64,000 nt of DNA. It comes from JAAFHB01 sp038236995. Lineage in GTDB: Bacteria > Bacteroidota > Bacteroidia > Bacteroidales > Prolixibacteraceae. Below are positions 28,680 through 36,078 of the stretch, piece after piece; position 1 is the stretch's first letter; each line of letters starts with the position of its first letter. The notes below the pieces were generated by a model that saw only the letters and a list, made by a program, of their open reading frames with translations, was not told where the DNA came from and did not search any database. The translations under genes were made by a program, and so were the position numbers. The stretch is from the NCBI GenBank assembly GCA_038236995.1, contig JBBRZE010000010.1:23742-87741 (forward strand), read 5' to 3'.

Positions 28680-30248
28680 TTACATTCTAAAAATCCCATT
28701 CCTGGGCTCCGGAAATTTTTTGTTCGATGCAATAGAAATTGCCAGACCGACAATCTTCCTTGTATCGACCGGATCAATAATTCCGTCATCCCACAGCCTT
28801 GAAGTGCTGAAATATGCCGAACTCTCTTCTTCGAACTGGTCAATGAGGCTGGAGGTACTATTCAGGTCGTTCCCTTTAATCGAATTCAGAACCTGCTGGG
28901 CCTGCTGTCCACCCATCACGCCAATCTTTGCTCCGGGCCACATAAACAGGAAATCAGGGTTATAGGCCCTTCCTGCCATTGCATAATTTCCTGCGCCAAA
29001 CGAACCGCCGAAAATGACGGTTATTTTAGGCACTACAGCTGTTGCAACTGCATGGATAAGTTTGGCTCCGTTGCGGGCAATCCCTTCATGTTCATATTTC
29101 TTACCCACAATAAAGCCTGAAATATTCTGCAAGAAGAGAAGGGGTATTTTCCTGAAATTGCAGAGTTCGATAAAATGCGCCCCTTTCAGGGATGCTTCAG
29201 AGGTCAGAAATCCATTGTTAGCGATTATACCAACAGGTAATCCAAAGACTCTTGCATAGCCCGTCACAATGGTTTGGCCGTAGTTTTGTTTAAACTCCTC
29301 AAACTTGCTTCCATCGACTATTCGCGCAATAATCTGATAAATAGCTGCCGGTTTCTTTAAATCGGTGGGAGCGAGGCCATACAAATCAAATGGATCATAC
29401 GCAGGTTCTTCCACCGAAACACTCTCAAAGTGCAGTGATTCGTTCCGGGGAATCAATTCAAAGATGTTGCGGCAAATCCGAATTGCATCTATTTCATTTT
29501 CTGCAAGATGATCAGCAACTCCCGAAATTCCTGTGTGAACGAAGGCGCCACCCAGCTCTTCGGCTGTGACCTCTTCGCCGGTCGCAGCCTTCACCAATGG
29601 CGGTCCTCCAATGAAGATCGTTCCCTGGTTTTTAACGATGATGGTCTCGTCGCTCATTGCTGGAACGTAAGCGCCTCCGGCGGTACACGATCCCATAACA
29701 ATGGATACCTGCGGAATGCCGGCTGCTGACATTTGCGACTGATTGTAGAAAATGCGACCGAATCCGTCCTGATCTGGAAATATCCGCGATTGTTCGGGTA
29801 AAAAGATTCCCCCTGAATCGACTAAATACACACATGGCAGGTGATTTTTCAACGCAATCTCCTGACCTCGTAAATGTTTTTTTACCGTCTCTTTGATGTA
29901 GGTTCCCCCTTTGACTGTTGCATCATTGGCAATGATCATACACAATTTCCCATGAATCTTTCCGATCCCAGTAATAATGCCGGCTGAAGGAAACTGATTA
30001 TCGTATTGTCCATATGCAGCCAAAACCGAAAGCTCCAGAAAAGGGGTTTTCTCGTCGATCAATAACTCAATCCGGCTTCTTGCATCCAGTTTTCCGCGAA
30101 ACCGATGTTTGATAACCGCCGAATCTTCCCCGCGATTGATAACACTTTTCATCGTTGAACGATAAGTGTCTATCAGTCTTGAATAGGAGGCAACGTTGTC
30201 CTTGAACTGATTGTCATTGGTGTCGATATTTGATTTGATCCGCTTCAT
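28680..30248 (-). CDS. methylcrotonyl-CoA carboxylase beta subunit (carboxyltransferase)
   Basis: A 522-aa carboxyltransferase that moves CO2 from carboxybiotin to 3-methylcrotonyl-CoA. The protein closely follows the MCC beta pattern: LVDSGGIFLPEQSRIFPD, FGRIFYNQSQMS, VMGSCTAGGAYVPAM, GTIFIGGPPLVKAATGEEV, PLLFLQNISGFIVG, GGSFGAGNYAMAGRAYNP and IGVMGGQQAQQVL. The DSGGxxLPxQ...FPDxxxFGRxFYNQ signature separates MCC from propionyl-CoA carboxylase beta subunits. It starts 3 bp after the E1 fusion stop and is followed 22 bp later by the hydratase gene. Confidence 0.95.
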   Translation of the reverse strand: MKRIKSNIDTNDNQFKDNVASYSRLIDTYRSTMKSVINRGEDSAVIKHRFRGKLDARSRIELLIDEKTPFLELSVLAAYGQYDNQFPSAGIITGIGKIHGKLCMIIANDATVKGGTYIKETVKKHLRGQEIALKNHLPCVYLVDSGGIFLPEQSRIFPDQDGFGRIFYNQSQMSAAGIPQVSIVMGSCTAGGAYVPAMSDETIIVKNQGTIFIGGPPLVKAATGEEVTAEELGGAFVHTGISGVADHLAENEIDAIRICRNIFELIPRNESLHFESVSVEEPAYDPFDLYGLAPTDLKKPAAIYQIIARIVDGSKFEEFKQNYGQTIVTGYARVFGLPVGIIANNGFLTSEASLKGAHFIELCNFRKIPLLFLQNISGFIVGKKYEHEGIARNGAKLIHAVATAVVPKITVIFGGSFGAGNYAMAGRAYNPDFLFMWPGAKIGVMGGQQAQQVLNSIKGNDLNSTSSLIDQFEEESSAYFSTSRLWDDGIIDPVDTRKIVGLAISIASNKKFPEPRNGIFRM

Positions 30249-30251
30249 AAC

Positions 30252-32672
30252 TTAATCGTAAAGTCCGGGAAATTTTAACGGATTAACACTGTGCATTATT
30301 TCATATACAGCTTCGATAATTGTCTCCGTATTTGGTTTCGAAAAATACTCACCATCAGTACCATAAGCACCCCGATGCTCCTTTGCAGACAATGTTTTAG
30401 GAGGCGAATCGAGGTAATTAAAAGCATGTTGTTCAACCAGAACTTTCTGCATCATATAGGCCGTACCTCCGCCGGGAACATCCTCGTCGACAAAGAGAAT
30501 TTTATTCGTTTTCCGAACTGATCTGCTAATCATATGTTGGGTATCGAATGGAACAAGCGTTTGTACATCAATTAATTCTGCCGATATATTGAGTGCTTTT
30601 AATTTATTGACGGCGCTATGGGCAATTGTAACATTCCAGCCATAGGTGACAATCGTAATATCTGTTCCTTCTTCCAAAATCTCGGGAACACCCAGCGGAA
30701 CAGTGAATTTTCCAAGATTTTCAGGGAGCATTTCACGGATATAATACCCTTTAAGCGGTTCTATCACCAAAGCGGGATTATGTCCCTGTAAAAGGGTATT
30801 GTAAAATCCTGCGGCTTGTGTCATATTCCGGGGTACGCAAATATTGATGCCTCCAAGTGAGCCGAGTAACATGCTCATTGGTGAACCCGAGTGCCACATT
30901 CCCTGTAACTGATGACCCCTTGTTCGAATGATAAGTGGTGCAATCTGTTGACCACTTGTGCGATAATATAGTGTTGCAAGATCGTCAGAAATGGTTGGCA
31001 AAGCATAGATCAGGTAGTCGAGGTACTGAATTTCAGCGATTGGTCTGAAACCCCTTAGTGCCAAACCAATCCCCTGGCCAATAATTGTAGTTTCCCTGAT
31101 TCCGGTATCAAAAACCCTGTGAATACCATATTTTTCCTGCATTCCTTTCATTCCCTGGTTGACGTCGCCAAGGCGGCCGGTATCTTCACCGAAGGTCAGC
31201 AGAAGCGGATACTTTTCAAAAAGCAGATCGAAATTGAGATTCAGCACTTCGTGCGCAGGAACAGAAAGGGCATCAGAAGAATAAACAGGTCTTATATTAT
31301 AACTTGAATCAAAATTATTTATATCGCTAAATATATGGGTGTTGTACTGACTCCTTCCTTTGTTCTCAATTTTAGTAATCCACTCCGAAAGATTACGTCT
31401 GCTCTTTTGAAAAGCGTTGTTCCCGTGCATCGACCTAAGCTGCTTTTTGGCAAATGCCAGTATTTTTTTTCTGGTTGGAAATTCTGCAAGTAATACATCA
31501 TCAAGCCCTTCTACTATTATATTTGGAAGTGAAGTGCTTTCTGATCTGATTGAATCAATTAAACTGTTCAGCTCATTTTTTTCAGTCGTAAAACATTGAC
31601 TAAATGACTGCCAGGCATGTTCTTTGGCAAGCCTGGCACGTTCAATCGCCTTCTCTTCAATTCCATCAATTGTATCCTGGTCTGCCAGATTTTCATTTAG
31701 AATCCATTCCCTGAATTTTAGAATCGGATCATGATCTTTCTCCCAATCCAGCCGTTCTTCATTTTTATACCGTTCGTGCGAACCCGAAGTCGAATGTCCC
31801 AGCGGTTGGGTCAGCTCATTGATATGAAATACGACAGGAACATGTTTCTCGCGGCAAATTTTGATCCCTTTTTCAAACGTCCGAACCAATGCCAGATAAT
31901 CGTATCCCGGACAAACAAAGATTTTACACCCCTGATCGGTATCGTTTGCTTCGAACCCTTTAAGTGCTTTAGATATACTTCCTTTTGCCGTTTGAAGCTC
32001 AACCGGAACACTGATTCCATATCCATCGTCCCAGATGGCGATCGCAAGCGGAACCTGCAACACACAAGCGGCATTGATGGTCTCGAAAAACATCCCTTCG
32101 GTGGTACTCGATTCGCCGATTGTGCCAAAGGCAACTTCATTGCCGGTGATTGTGTTTTTAGTATACTGTTGTAATTCAGGATTTTCTCTCACCAATTTTG
32201 AGGCATGTGCCAAACCCAACAAGCGCGGCATTTGTCCGGCAGTTGATGAGACATCAGAGGAGGAGTTCTTCTGTTCCAATAAATTATCAAGTCCGTTTTC
32301 TATTCCATAATTTCGGGTAGCATGGTGATTATTAAAATTGCGGCCACCTGTTGAAGGATTGTTCTCAATATCAGTGTCACCGTAAATTTGTGAAAAGAAT
32401 TCTTCAGGGTTCAGCAAACCAGCTGCAAGCATGAAGGTTTGATCCCTGTAATAGCCGGATCTCCAGTCACCTTTCTGGAAATTTTTCGCATATGCAACCT
32501 GCGCAAGTTCCTTACCATCACCGAAAATACCGAAATGGGCACGACCGGCATGCACCTCTTTACGACCTAAAATACTCAATTGCCGACTTAGAAAAACAGT
32601 ATAGTAATCGTTAATAACGACTTCTTTATCAATACTAAGCGCTGTTGGTTGTCCGATTTTTTCCAGTTGCAT
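30252..32672 (-). CDS. branched-chain 2-oxoacid dehydrogenase E1, alpha-beta fusion
   Basis: An 806-aa ThDP-dependent dehydrogenase in which the alpha and beta chains are one polypeptide. The alpha half (to about residue 450) has KGDWRSGYYRDQTFMLAAGL, a ThDP block FGTIGESSTTEGMFFETINAA and IWDDGYGISVP. The beta half contains LLTFGEDTGRLGDVNQGMKG, DTGIRETTIIGQGIGLALRG, EIQYLDYLIYALPTISDD and QGMWHSGSPMSMLLGSLGG. Fusions of this kind are common in Bacteroidota. By context it decarboxylates 4-methyl-2-oxopentanoate (from leucine) to feed isovaleryl-CoA to the array; E2 and E3 genes are not in the window. A TTG lies two codons upstream, but the ATG at 32672 (MQLEKIGQ) is preferred. First gene of the array. 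Confidence 0.92.
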   Translation of the reverse strand: MQLEKIGQPTALSIDKEVVINDYYTVFLSRQLSILGRKEVHAGRAHFGIFGDGKELAQVAYAKNFQKGDWRSGYYRDQTFMLAAGLLNPEEFFSQIYGDTDIENNPSTGGRNFNNHHATRNYGIENGLDNLLEQKNSSSDVSSTAGQMPRLLGLAHASKLVRENPELQQYTKNTITGNEVAFGTIGESSTTEGMFFETINAACVLQVPLAIAIWDDGYGISVPVELQTAKGSISKALKGFEANDTDQGCKIFVCPGYDYLALVRTFEKGIKICREKHVPVVFHINELTQPLGHSTSGSHERYKNEERLDWEKDHDPILKFREWILNENLADQDTIDGIEEKAIERARLAKEHAWQSFSQCFTTEKNELNSLIDSIRSESTSLPNIIVEGLDDVLLAEFPTRKKILAFAKKQLRSMHGNNAFQKSRRNLSEWITKIENKGRSQYNTHIFSDINNFDSSYNIRPVYSSDALSVPAHEVLNLNFDLLFEKYPLLLTFGEDTGRLGDVNQGMKGMQEKYGIHRVFDTGIRETTIIGQGIGLALRGFRPIAEIQYLDYLIYALPTISDDLATLYYRTSGQQIAPLIIRTRGHQLQGMWHSGSPMSMLLGSLGGINICVPRNMTQAAGFYNTLLQGHNPALVIEPLKGYYIREMLPENLGKFTVPLGVPEILEEGTDITIVTYGWNVTIAHSAVNKLKALNISAELIDVQTLVPFDTQHMISRSVRKTNKILFVDEDVPGGGTAYMMQKVLVEQHAFNYLDSPPKTLSAKEHRGAYGTDGEYFSKPNTETIIEAVYEIMHSVNPLKFPGLYD

Positions 32673-32721
32673 TATCAAATTGTGAGATTTAAAATTTAAT
32701 ATTAAACCACTTAATCAAATT

Positions 32722-32771
32722 AACTAAACATGTTTATTTAGATTAAATAACGATTATTTACGTGTTTAGTT
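32722..32771. promoter_or_regulatory. palindrome and inverted repeat upstream of the leucine/isoprenoid array
   Basis: A perfect 12-bp palindrome TAAACATGTTTA lies at 32725-32736. Around it, AACTAAACA (32722-32730) and TGTTTAGTT (32763-32771) form a perfect 9-bp inverted repeat, so the half-site TAAACA/TGTTTA occurs three times within 50 bp. The block is 50-99 bp upstream of the first ATG of the array, where an operator would be expected. The regulator is not coded in the window next to it. The remaining intergenic sequence (32772-32943) is AT-rich with no gene. Confidence 0.5.
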
Positions 32772-32943
32772 TTAACGGAAATTACGATTTTATTATTCTT
32801 TAGTCGAAATTTGTTTAATAAAATCCTATTTTAAATTAAACAAAAAAATTCAATTAATTGTATATTAATATTCTATAGTTTTAATCTATATGATTTTCAA
32901 TTTGATTTTGATTTGCATTTATTTTTAAACAAATCAGAATTGG

Positions 32944-32975
32944 ACAAAAAAAAGGCGACCCCAATTGGGATCGCC
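32944..32975 (-). terminator. intrinsic terminator after ribH
   Basis: Read on the minus strand, AGGCGAUCCC pairs with GGGGUCGCCU around an AAUU loop (one G-U pair) and runs into a T run of eight. It lies 22 bp past the ribH stop and insulates ribH from the array downstream. Confidence 0.92.
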
Positions 32976-32997
32976 TTAAAATTATTTAACAGATTAT

Positions 32998-33501
32998 TTA
33001 ATCCTGCTTAATCTCATCTTCAAAATTGTTTTGAAGGGCGACCATTTTAATGGCGGTAACTGCCGCTTCGTCCCCTTTATTGCCCAGCCTGCCGCCCGAC
33101 CGGTCGATGGCCTGCTGTTGGTTATCGGTCGTTAACAGGCCAAAAATAACGGGGAGGTTATATTTAATATTCAGATCGGTTGCCCCTTTGGCAACTCCCT
33201 GACAGATAAAATCGAAATGACGTGTTTCGCCCTGAATAACGCATCCTAACAGGATAATGGCATCAACATCGGTATATTCAGCAAAGAACTGTCCGCCAAG
33301 CGTTAATTCGAAGCTTCCCGGAACGTGTCTGACCAAAATATCATCGTCGAGCACGCCATGCTTTTTAAGCGTTTCGACGGCACCACGTGCCAAAGCGCCC
33401 GTTATTTCGTAGTTCCATTCCGACACCACAATGCCGAATTTCATCTCTTTACCATCGGGAACCGAGTTTAGGTCGTATTCTGAAAGATTCTTTGTTGCCA
33501 T
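32998..33501 (-). CDS. ribH: 6,7-dimethyl-8-ribityllumazine synthase
   Basis: Penultimate riboflavin enzyme; condenses 5-amino-6-ribitylaminouracil with dihydroxybutanone phosphate. At 167 aa it is of normal length. Conserved segments are FGIVVSEWNYEITGALARGAVETLKKHGV, VRHVPGSFELTLGGQFFA, DAIILLGCVIQGETRHFDFIC (with the catalytic His in the ETRHFD motif), PVIFGLLTTDNQQQAIDRSGG and NKGDEAAVTAIKM. Transcribed alone leftward with its own terminator. Confidence 0.97.
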   Translation of the reverse strand: MATKNLSEYDLNSVPDGKEMKFGIVVSEWNYEITGALARGAVETLKKHGVLDDDILVRHVPGSFELTLGGQFFAEYTDVDAIILLGCVIQGETRHFDFICQGVAKGATDLNIKYNLPVIFGLLTTDNQQQAIDRSGGRLGNKGDEAAVTAIKMVALQNNFEDEIKQD

Positions 33502-33585
33502 GTTTAAAAATTTTTGACAAAACTAAGCAAAAATTGATTTAGTGAAATGAAAATCGCTGTGTATCGAAACCTTAATGATGAGCAA

Positions 33586-33617
33586 CTGGCTTCTGGCAAC
33601 TAGCAGCCAGTAGCCAG
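33586..33617. repeat. hairpin of repeated ctggc words downstream of ywbE
   Basis: Two 12-nt arms, ctggcttctggc (33586-33597) and gccagtagccag (33606-33617), pair with one mismatch around an 8-nt loop. Each arm is itself a near-direct repeat of ctggc. It sits just after the ywbE stop and before ribH with no T run, so it looks more like a short dispersed or REP-type element than a terminator. Confidence 0.5.
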
Positions 33618-33635
33618 AGGCTAAAAGCAATTCGC

Positions 33636-33827
33636 TTATCTAATTTCCTGCACCCTTCCGACTTCGCCGGTGGTTAATCTCACTTTGATGCCATGTGGAT
33701 GAAACGAGCTGTTTGTCAATATGTTTTGAACAACTCCTTCCGTAAGTCGACCTGTCCGCTGATCTTCCTTCAAGACAATTGCTACTTCGATTCCGGGCCT
33801 GATATTACTTCTGTTTTTACCATCCAT
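33636..33827 (-). CDS. ywbE: YwbE family protein
   Basis: A 63-aa protein matching the small YwbE family: MDGKNRSNIRPGIEVAIVLKE, then RTGRLTEGVVQNILTNS, HPHGIKVRL and VGRVQEI. Its full length equals the family's. The fold is expected to be a small beta-rich (SH3-like) domain and its function is unknown. It lies 134 bp upstream of ribH on the same strand with a repeat hairpin between. Confidence 0.88.
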   Translation of the reverse strand: MDGKNRSNIRPGIEVAIVLKEDQRTGRLTEGVVQNILTNSSFHPHGIKVRLTTGEVGRVQEIR

Positions 33828-34019
33828 GACGTGAAAATTTAAATGTTTCTAATCTGATTAAACTGTGCAGCAAAAAGCACAAAAGTAGGGATGATCAGTG
33901 GTTAATTTGCGATTGCCGGTATTTATTTGACCGAGTTGAACAATATGATTCAGCAATCTCTATTTTTAAACCAAATTGCAGGCAGACTTGTTTATGCACT
34001 TATTTATCAAACGTTAATT

Positions 34020-34910
34020 ATGATTTTTCTTCGGACCGTATTTATTGCAGTGATTCTGACCTTTCAGCAACCGCTTTTTGCACAGGGAGGATTTTCCCAA
34101 AACCCGATCGCTTTAAATTCGAGTCTGAATATAGCATCCAATGCGCATTATTTTGCGTCAGAAACCAGTTTTCCGGTTAAATTCAATTCCACTTTTTCGA
34201 ATCAACAATCGGATACAATCCCTGTTAAATCATTTGAAATAAATACGATACATGAAACCAATCCTCAGCACCGCTGGCTCAGGGCTGCCATCGTTCCGGC
34301 ATCGATCATGCTGGTGGGAACGGTCACTTTAGTGGTCGACCATCAGAGTTTTCTCAGTAAATACACCATTCATGATAAAGTGCAGGAACAGTTTCCAAAC
34401 TTCGATTCATCTGTCGATAATTACCTGCAATATGCCCCTTTCGCTGTTGTATTTGGATTAAAGGCTGCGGGGGTAAAGAGCAGAAGCGATTTTGTGAACC
34501 AGGCTGTTATAACTGCTAAAGCGGAATTGTTGATGAGCGTTCTGGTCACGGGAATGAAAAAATTGATTCCAAGCGAACGGCCTTCAGGCAGCGGAATGAA
34601 CTCAATGCCGTCGGGCCATACTGCCACGGCGTTTGTCGCTGCTACAATTCTCGACATGGAATACCGCGACACATCGCCTTGGATCAGCGTTGCAGGATAT
34701 GCAATGGCAACCACAACGGGCGTTTTCAGGATGGCAAATAATCAGCACTGGATTTCGGATGTACTGATAGGAGCAGGAATCGGCATTTTCTCGACAAAAG
34801 TGGTATACTTCACCCATCAATACCGCTGGGGAAAGAAGAACAGCAATATCGTGATCCTTCCGGCGATTTACCGGAACGGCGTCGGTGTTTCGTTTGCAAT
34901 GCAGTTGTAA
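34020..34910 (+). CDS. PAP2 superfamily phosphatase, exported
   Basis: A 296-aa member of the type 2 phosphatidic acid phosphatase superfamily; lipid phosphate or undecaprenyl-diphosphate-type substrates are possible. The three signature motifs are KKLIPSERPSG (KX6RP type), SMPSGHTATAF (PSGH) and the late R-x5-H-x3-D block FRMANNQHWISDVLIG. The start at 34020 gives a signal peptide (MIFLRTVFIAVILTF...FAQ); ATG at 33945 and TTG at 33927 are alternative, longer starts. The segment before the motifs is Ser/Asn-rich and the C-terminus ends like an outer-membrane or periplasm-facing domain. Stands alone. Confidence 0.85.
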   Translation: MIFLRTVFIAVILTFQQPLFAQGGFSQNPIALNSSLNIASNAHYFASETSFPVKFNSTFSNQQSDTIPVKSFEINTIHETNPQHRWLRAAIVPASIMLVGTVTLVVDHQSFLSKYTIHDKVQEQFPNFDSSVDNYLQYAPFAVVFGLKAAGVKSRSDFVNQAVITAKAELLMSVLVTGMKKLIPSERPSGSGMNSMPSGHTATAFVAATILDMEYRDTSPWISVAGYAMATTTGVFRMANNQHWISDVLIGAGIGIFSTKVVYFTHQYRWGKKNSNIVILPAIYRNGVGVSFAMQL

Positions 34911-34940
34911 CCTTCTGTAACCCGGCAACCGCTGTAAAAC

Positions 34941-35009
34941 GCGGTTAAAAACCGCATTACCCGAAAGTTTTCGGCCGTTTTCTTTATGATGCGGTTAGAA
35001 ACCGCATCA
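34941..35009. repeat. pair of near-identical gcggtt/aaccgc hairpins
   Basis: Two hairpins of the same family lie 46 bp apart between the PAP2 gene and the btuG-like gene. One is GCGGTT-aaa-AACCGC (34941-34954) and the other is TGATGCGGTT-aga-AACCGCATCA (34987-35009, a perfect 10-bp stem). Both are followed by catt/catc-accc, so they form a direct repeat as well. Placement at the end of two convergent genes suits a bidirectional terminator, but no T run follows; they look like dispersed repeat units. Confidence 0.6.
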
Positions 35010-35015
35010 CCCAAT

Positions 35016-36077
35016 TTATTTAAAGCAAAATGCACCTGGAATTATTCCTGTTTTAAAGCTGTCGACTTTGGCACCCAGCGGCGAGTAACGGTAAATAAGT
35101 CCCCGCTGCAGATAATCAATCGCATCACTCAGATAGATTTCCGAAGTTCGGGGATCGATCGCAAGACTGTAATACAGGTGGTTTTGCGTCGATAAAAAAG
35201 GGTGCCCGTCCAAATCAGACTGATTTACCCCAAGTTTCCAGATCCCGTCATTGATGAATAACAGCGAATCACGCATGCCATTGATCGCCAGACGCGAAGG
35301 TTTAGCATCAGCTGTCAGTGAAAAACTCTTTTCAATTGTCCGGGTTGCAGGATCAATCCGTTGAAGCATTGGTATCCTTGAAGTTGTTCCGCTTTTCGAC
35401 CATCCACCATCACAAAGTGTCCAGATTTTATTGAATTTATCAAGTACCAATCCGCCGGGCTGTTTGCCTGTTTTTATTTCATCAACAACGGCATCTGTTC
35501 GCGTATCAATCACCAAAATCGTATTGTCGAACGACCAGCAACTCACAAACAGGTAATCGTTCCATTGCACCATTTGCTCGGTTGAAGCATGTCCTGTTGT
35601 GATGATTGAACCTGTTATCTGATAAGTTTTGGGATTGACAATTGTAATCTGTCCCGCATAAAGATCAGTTATATAGGCTTTTTCTGAATTCACAAAATGA
35701 ATATACCTCGGAGAAGTCAATCCCGTTATTTTTCCGGCATATTTACCGTCCGCAACATTAATCACATACACTTTCCCTGAATTATTGATCACAATGTACC
35801 CAAGGTTTCCGTTGATGATCATTGATTGTGCGACATCGCCGAGTGGCAATCCATTCGTGCTGTAGAAAAGGTCGTTTTGTACGCTTTTTGCAGACGGGTC
35901 GTAAAACGAAAGGGAAGCATTTCCATACATGAAGTTTCCTTCGTTAACGATAAATACTCCTCCCGCCGGCAAAGTTCCCGTTTGATGACGGCTGATCCAT
36001 TCGTCATCTTTCATACATCCGGCAAAAGCAAGAAGCACAAGCAGAAACAGGGTGATATTTGAGCGGTTAACAGACAT
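35016..36077 (-). CDS. BtuG-like surface beta-propeller lipoprotein
   Basis: A 353-aa lipoprotein; the signal peptide ends in the lipobox LLAFAGC (Cys21). The rest is a YncE/DUF5074-type beta-propeller with repeated blade-like segments such as KVYVINVADGKYAGKITGL, TIVNPKTYQITGSI, TILVIDTRTDAVVDEI and GGLVLDKFNKIWTLCDGG. In Bacteroides, BtuG is such a propeller that captures cobalamin outside the cell and passes it to BtuB. Here the gene starts one base after the TonB receptor stop and belongs to a riboswitch-controlled B12 operon, which supports the same role. Confidence 0.85.
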   Translation of the reverse strand: MSVNRSNITLFLLVLLAFAGCMKDDEWISRHQTGTLPAGGVFIVNEGNFMYGNASLSFYDPSAKSVQNDLFYSTNGLPLGDVAQSMIINGNLGYIVINNSGKVYVINVADGKYAGKITGLTSPRYIHFVNSEKAYITDLYAGQITIVNPKTYQITGSIITTGHASTEQMVQWNDYLFVSCWSFDNTILVIDTRTDAVVDEIKTGKQPGGLVLDKFNKIWTLCDGGWSKSGTTSRIPMLQRIDPATRTIEKSFSLTADAKPSRLAINGMRDSLLFINDGIWKLGVNQSDLDGHPFLSTQNHLYYSLAIDPRTSEIYLSDAIDYLQRGLIYRYSPLGAKVDSFKTGIIPGAFCFK

Positions 36078-36078
36078 G

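Noticed and set aside
25818..30248. Carboxylase pair as propionyl-CoA or acetyl-CoA carboxylase
   Set aside because: The beta subunit carries the MCC signature (LPxQ...FPDxxxFGRxFYNQ), and a methylglutaconyl-CoA hydratase-type gene lies between the subunits.
30252..32672. E1 fusion as pyruvate dehydrogenase
   Set aside because: Fused alpha-beta E1 with these motifs is found for branched-chain or pyruvate complexes alike; the immediate leucine-pathway neighbours favour branched-chain, although pyruvate is not fully excluded.
34602..34928. Minus-strand open frames over the PAP2 gene
   Set aside because: The PAP2 motifs on the + strand are complete and the antisense frames have no recognisable content.
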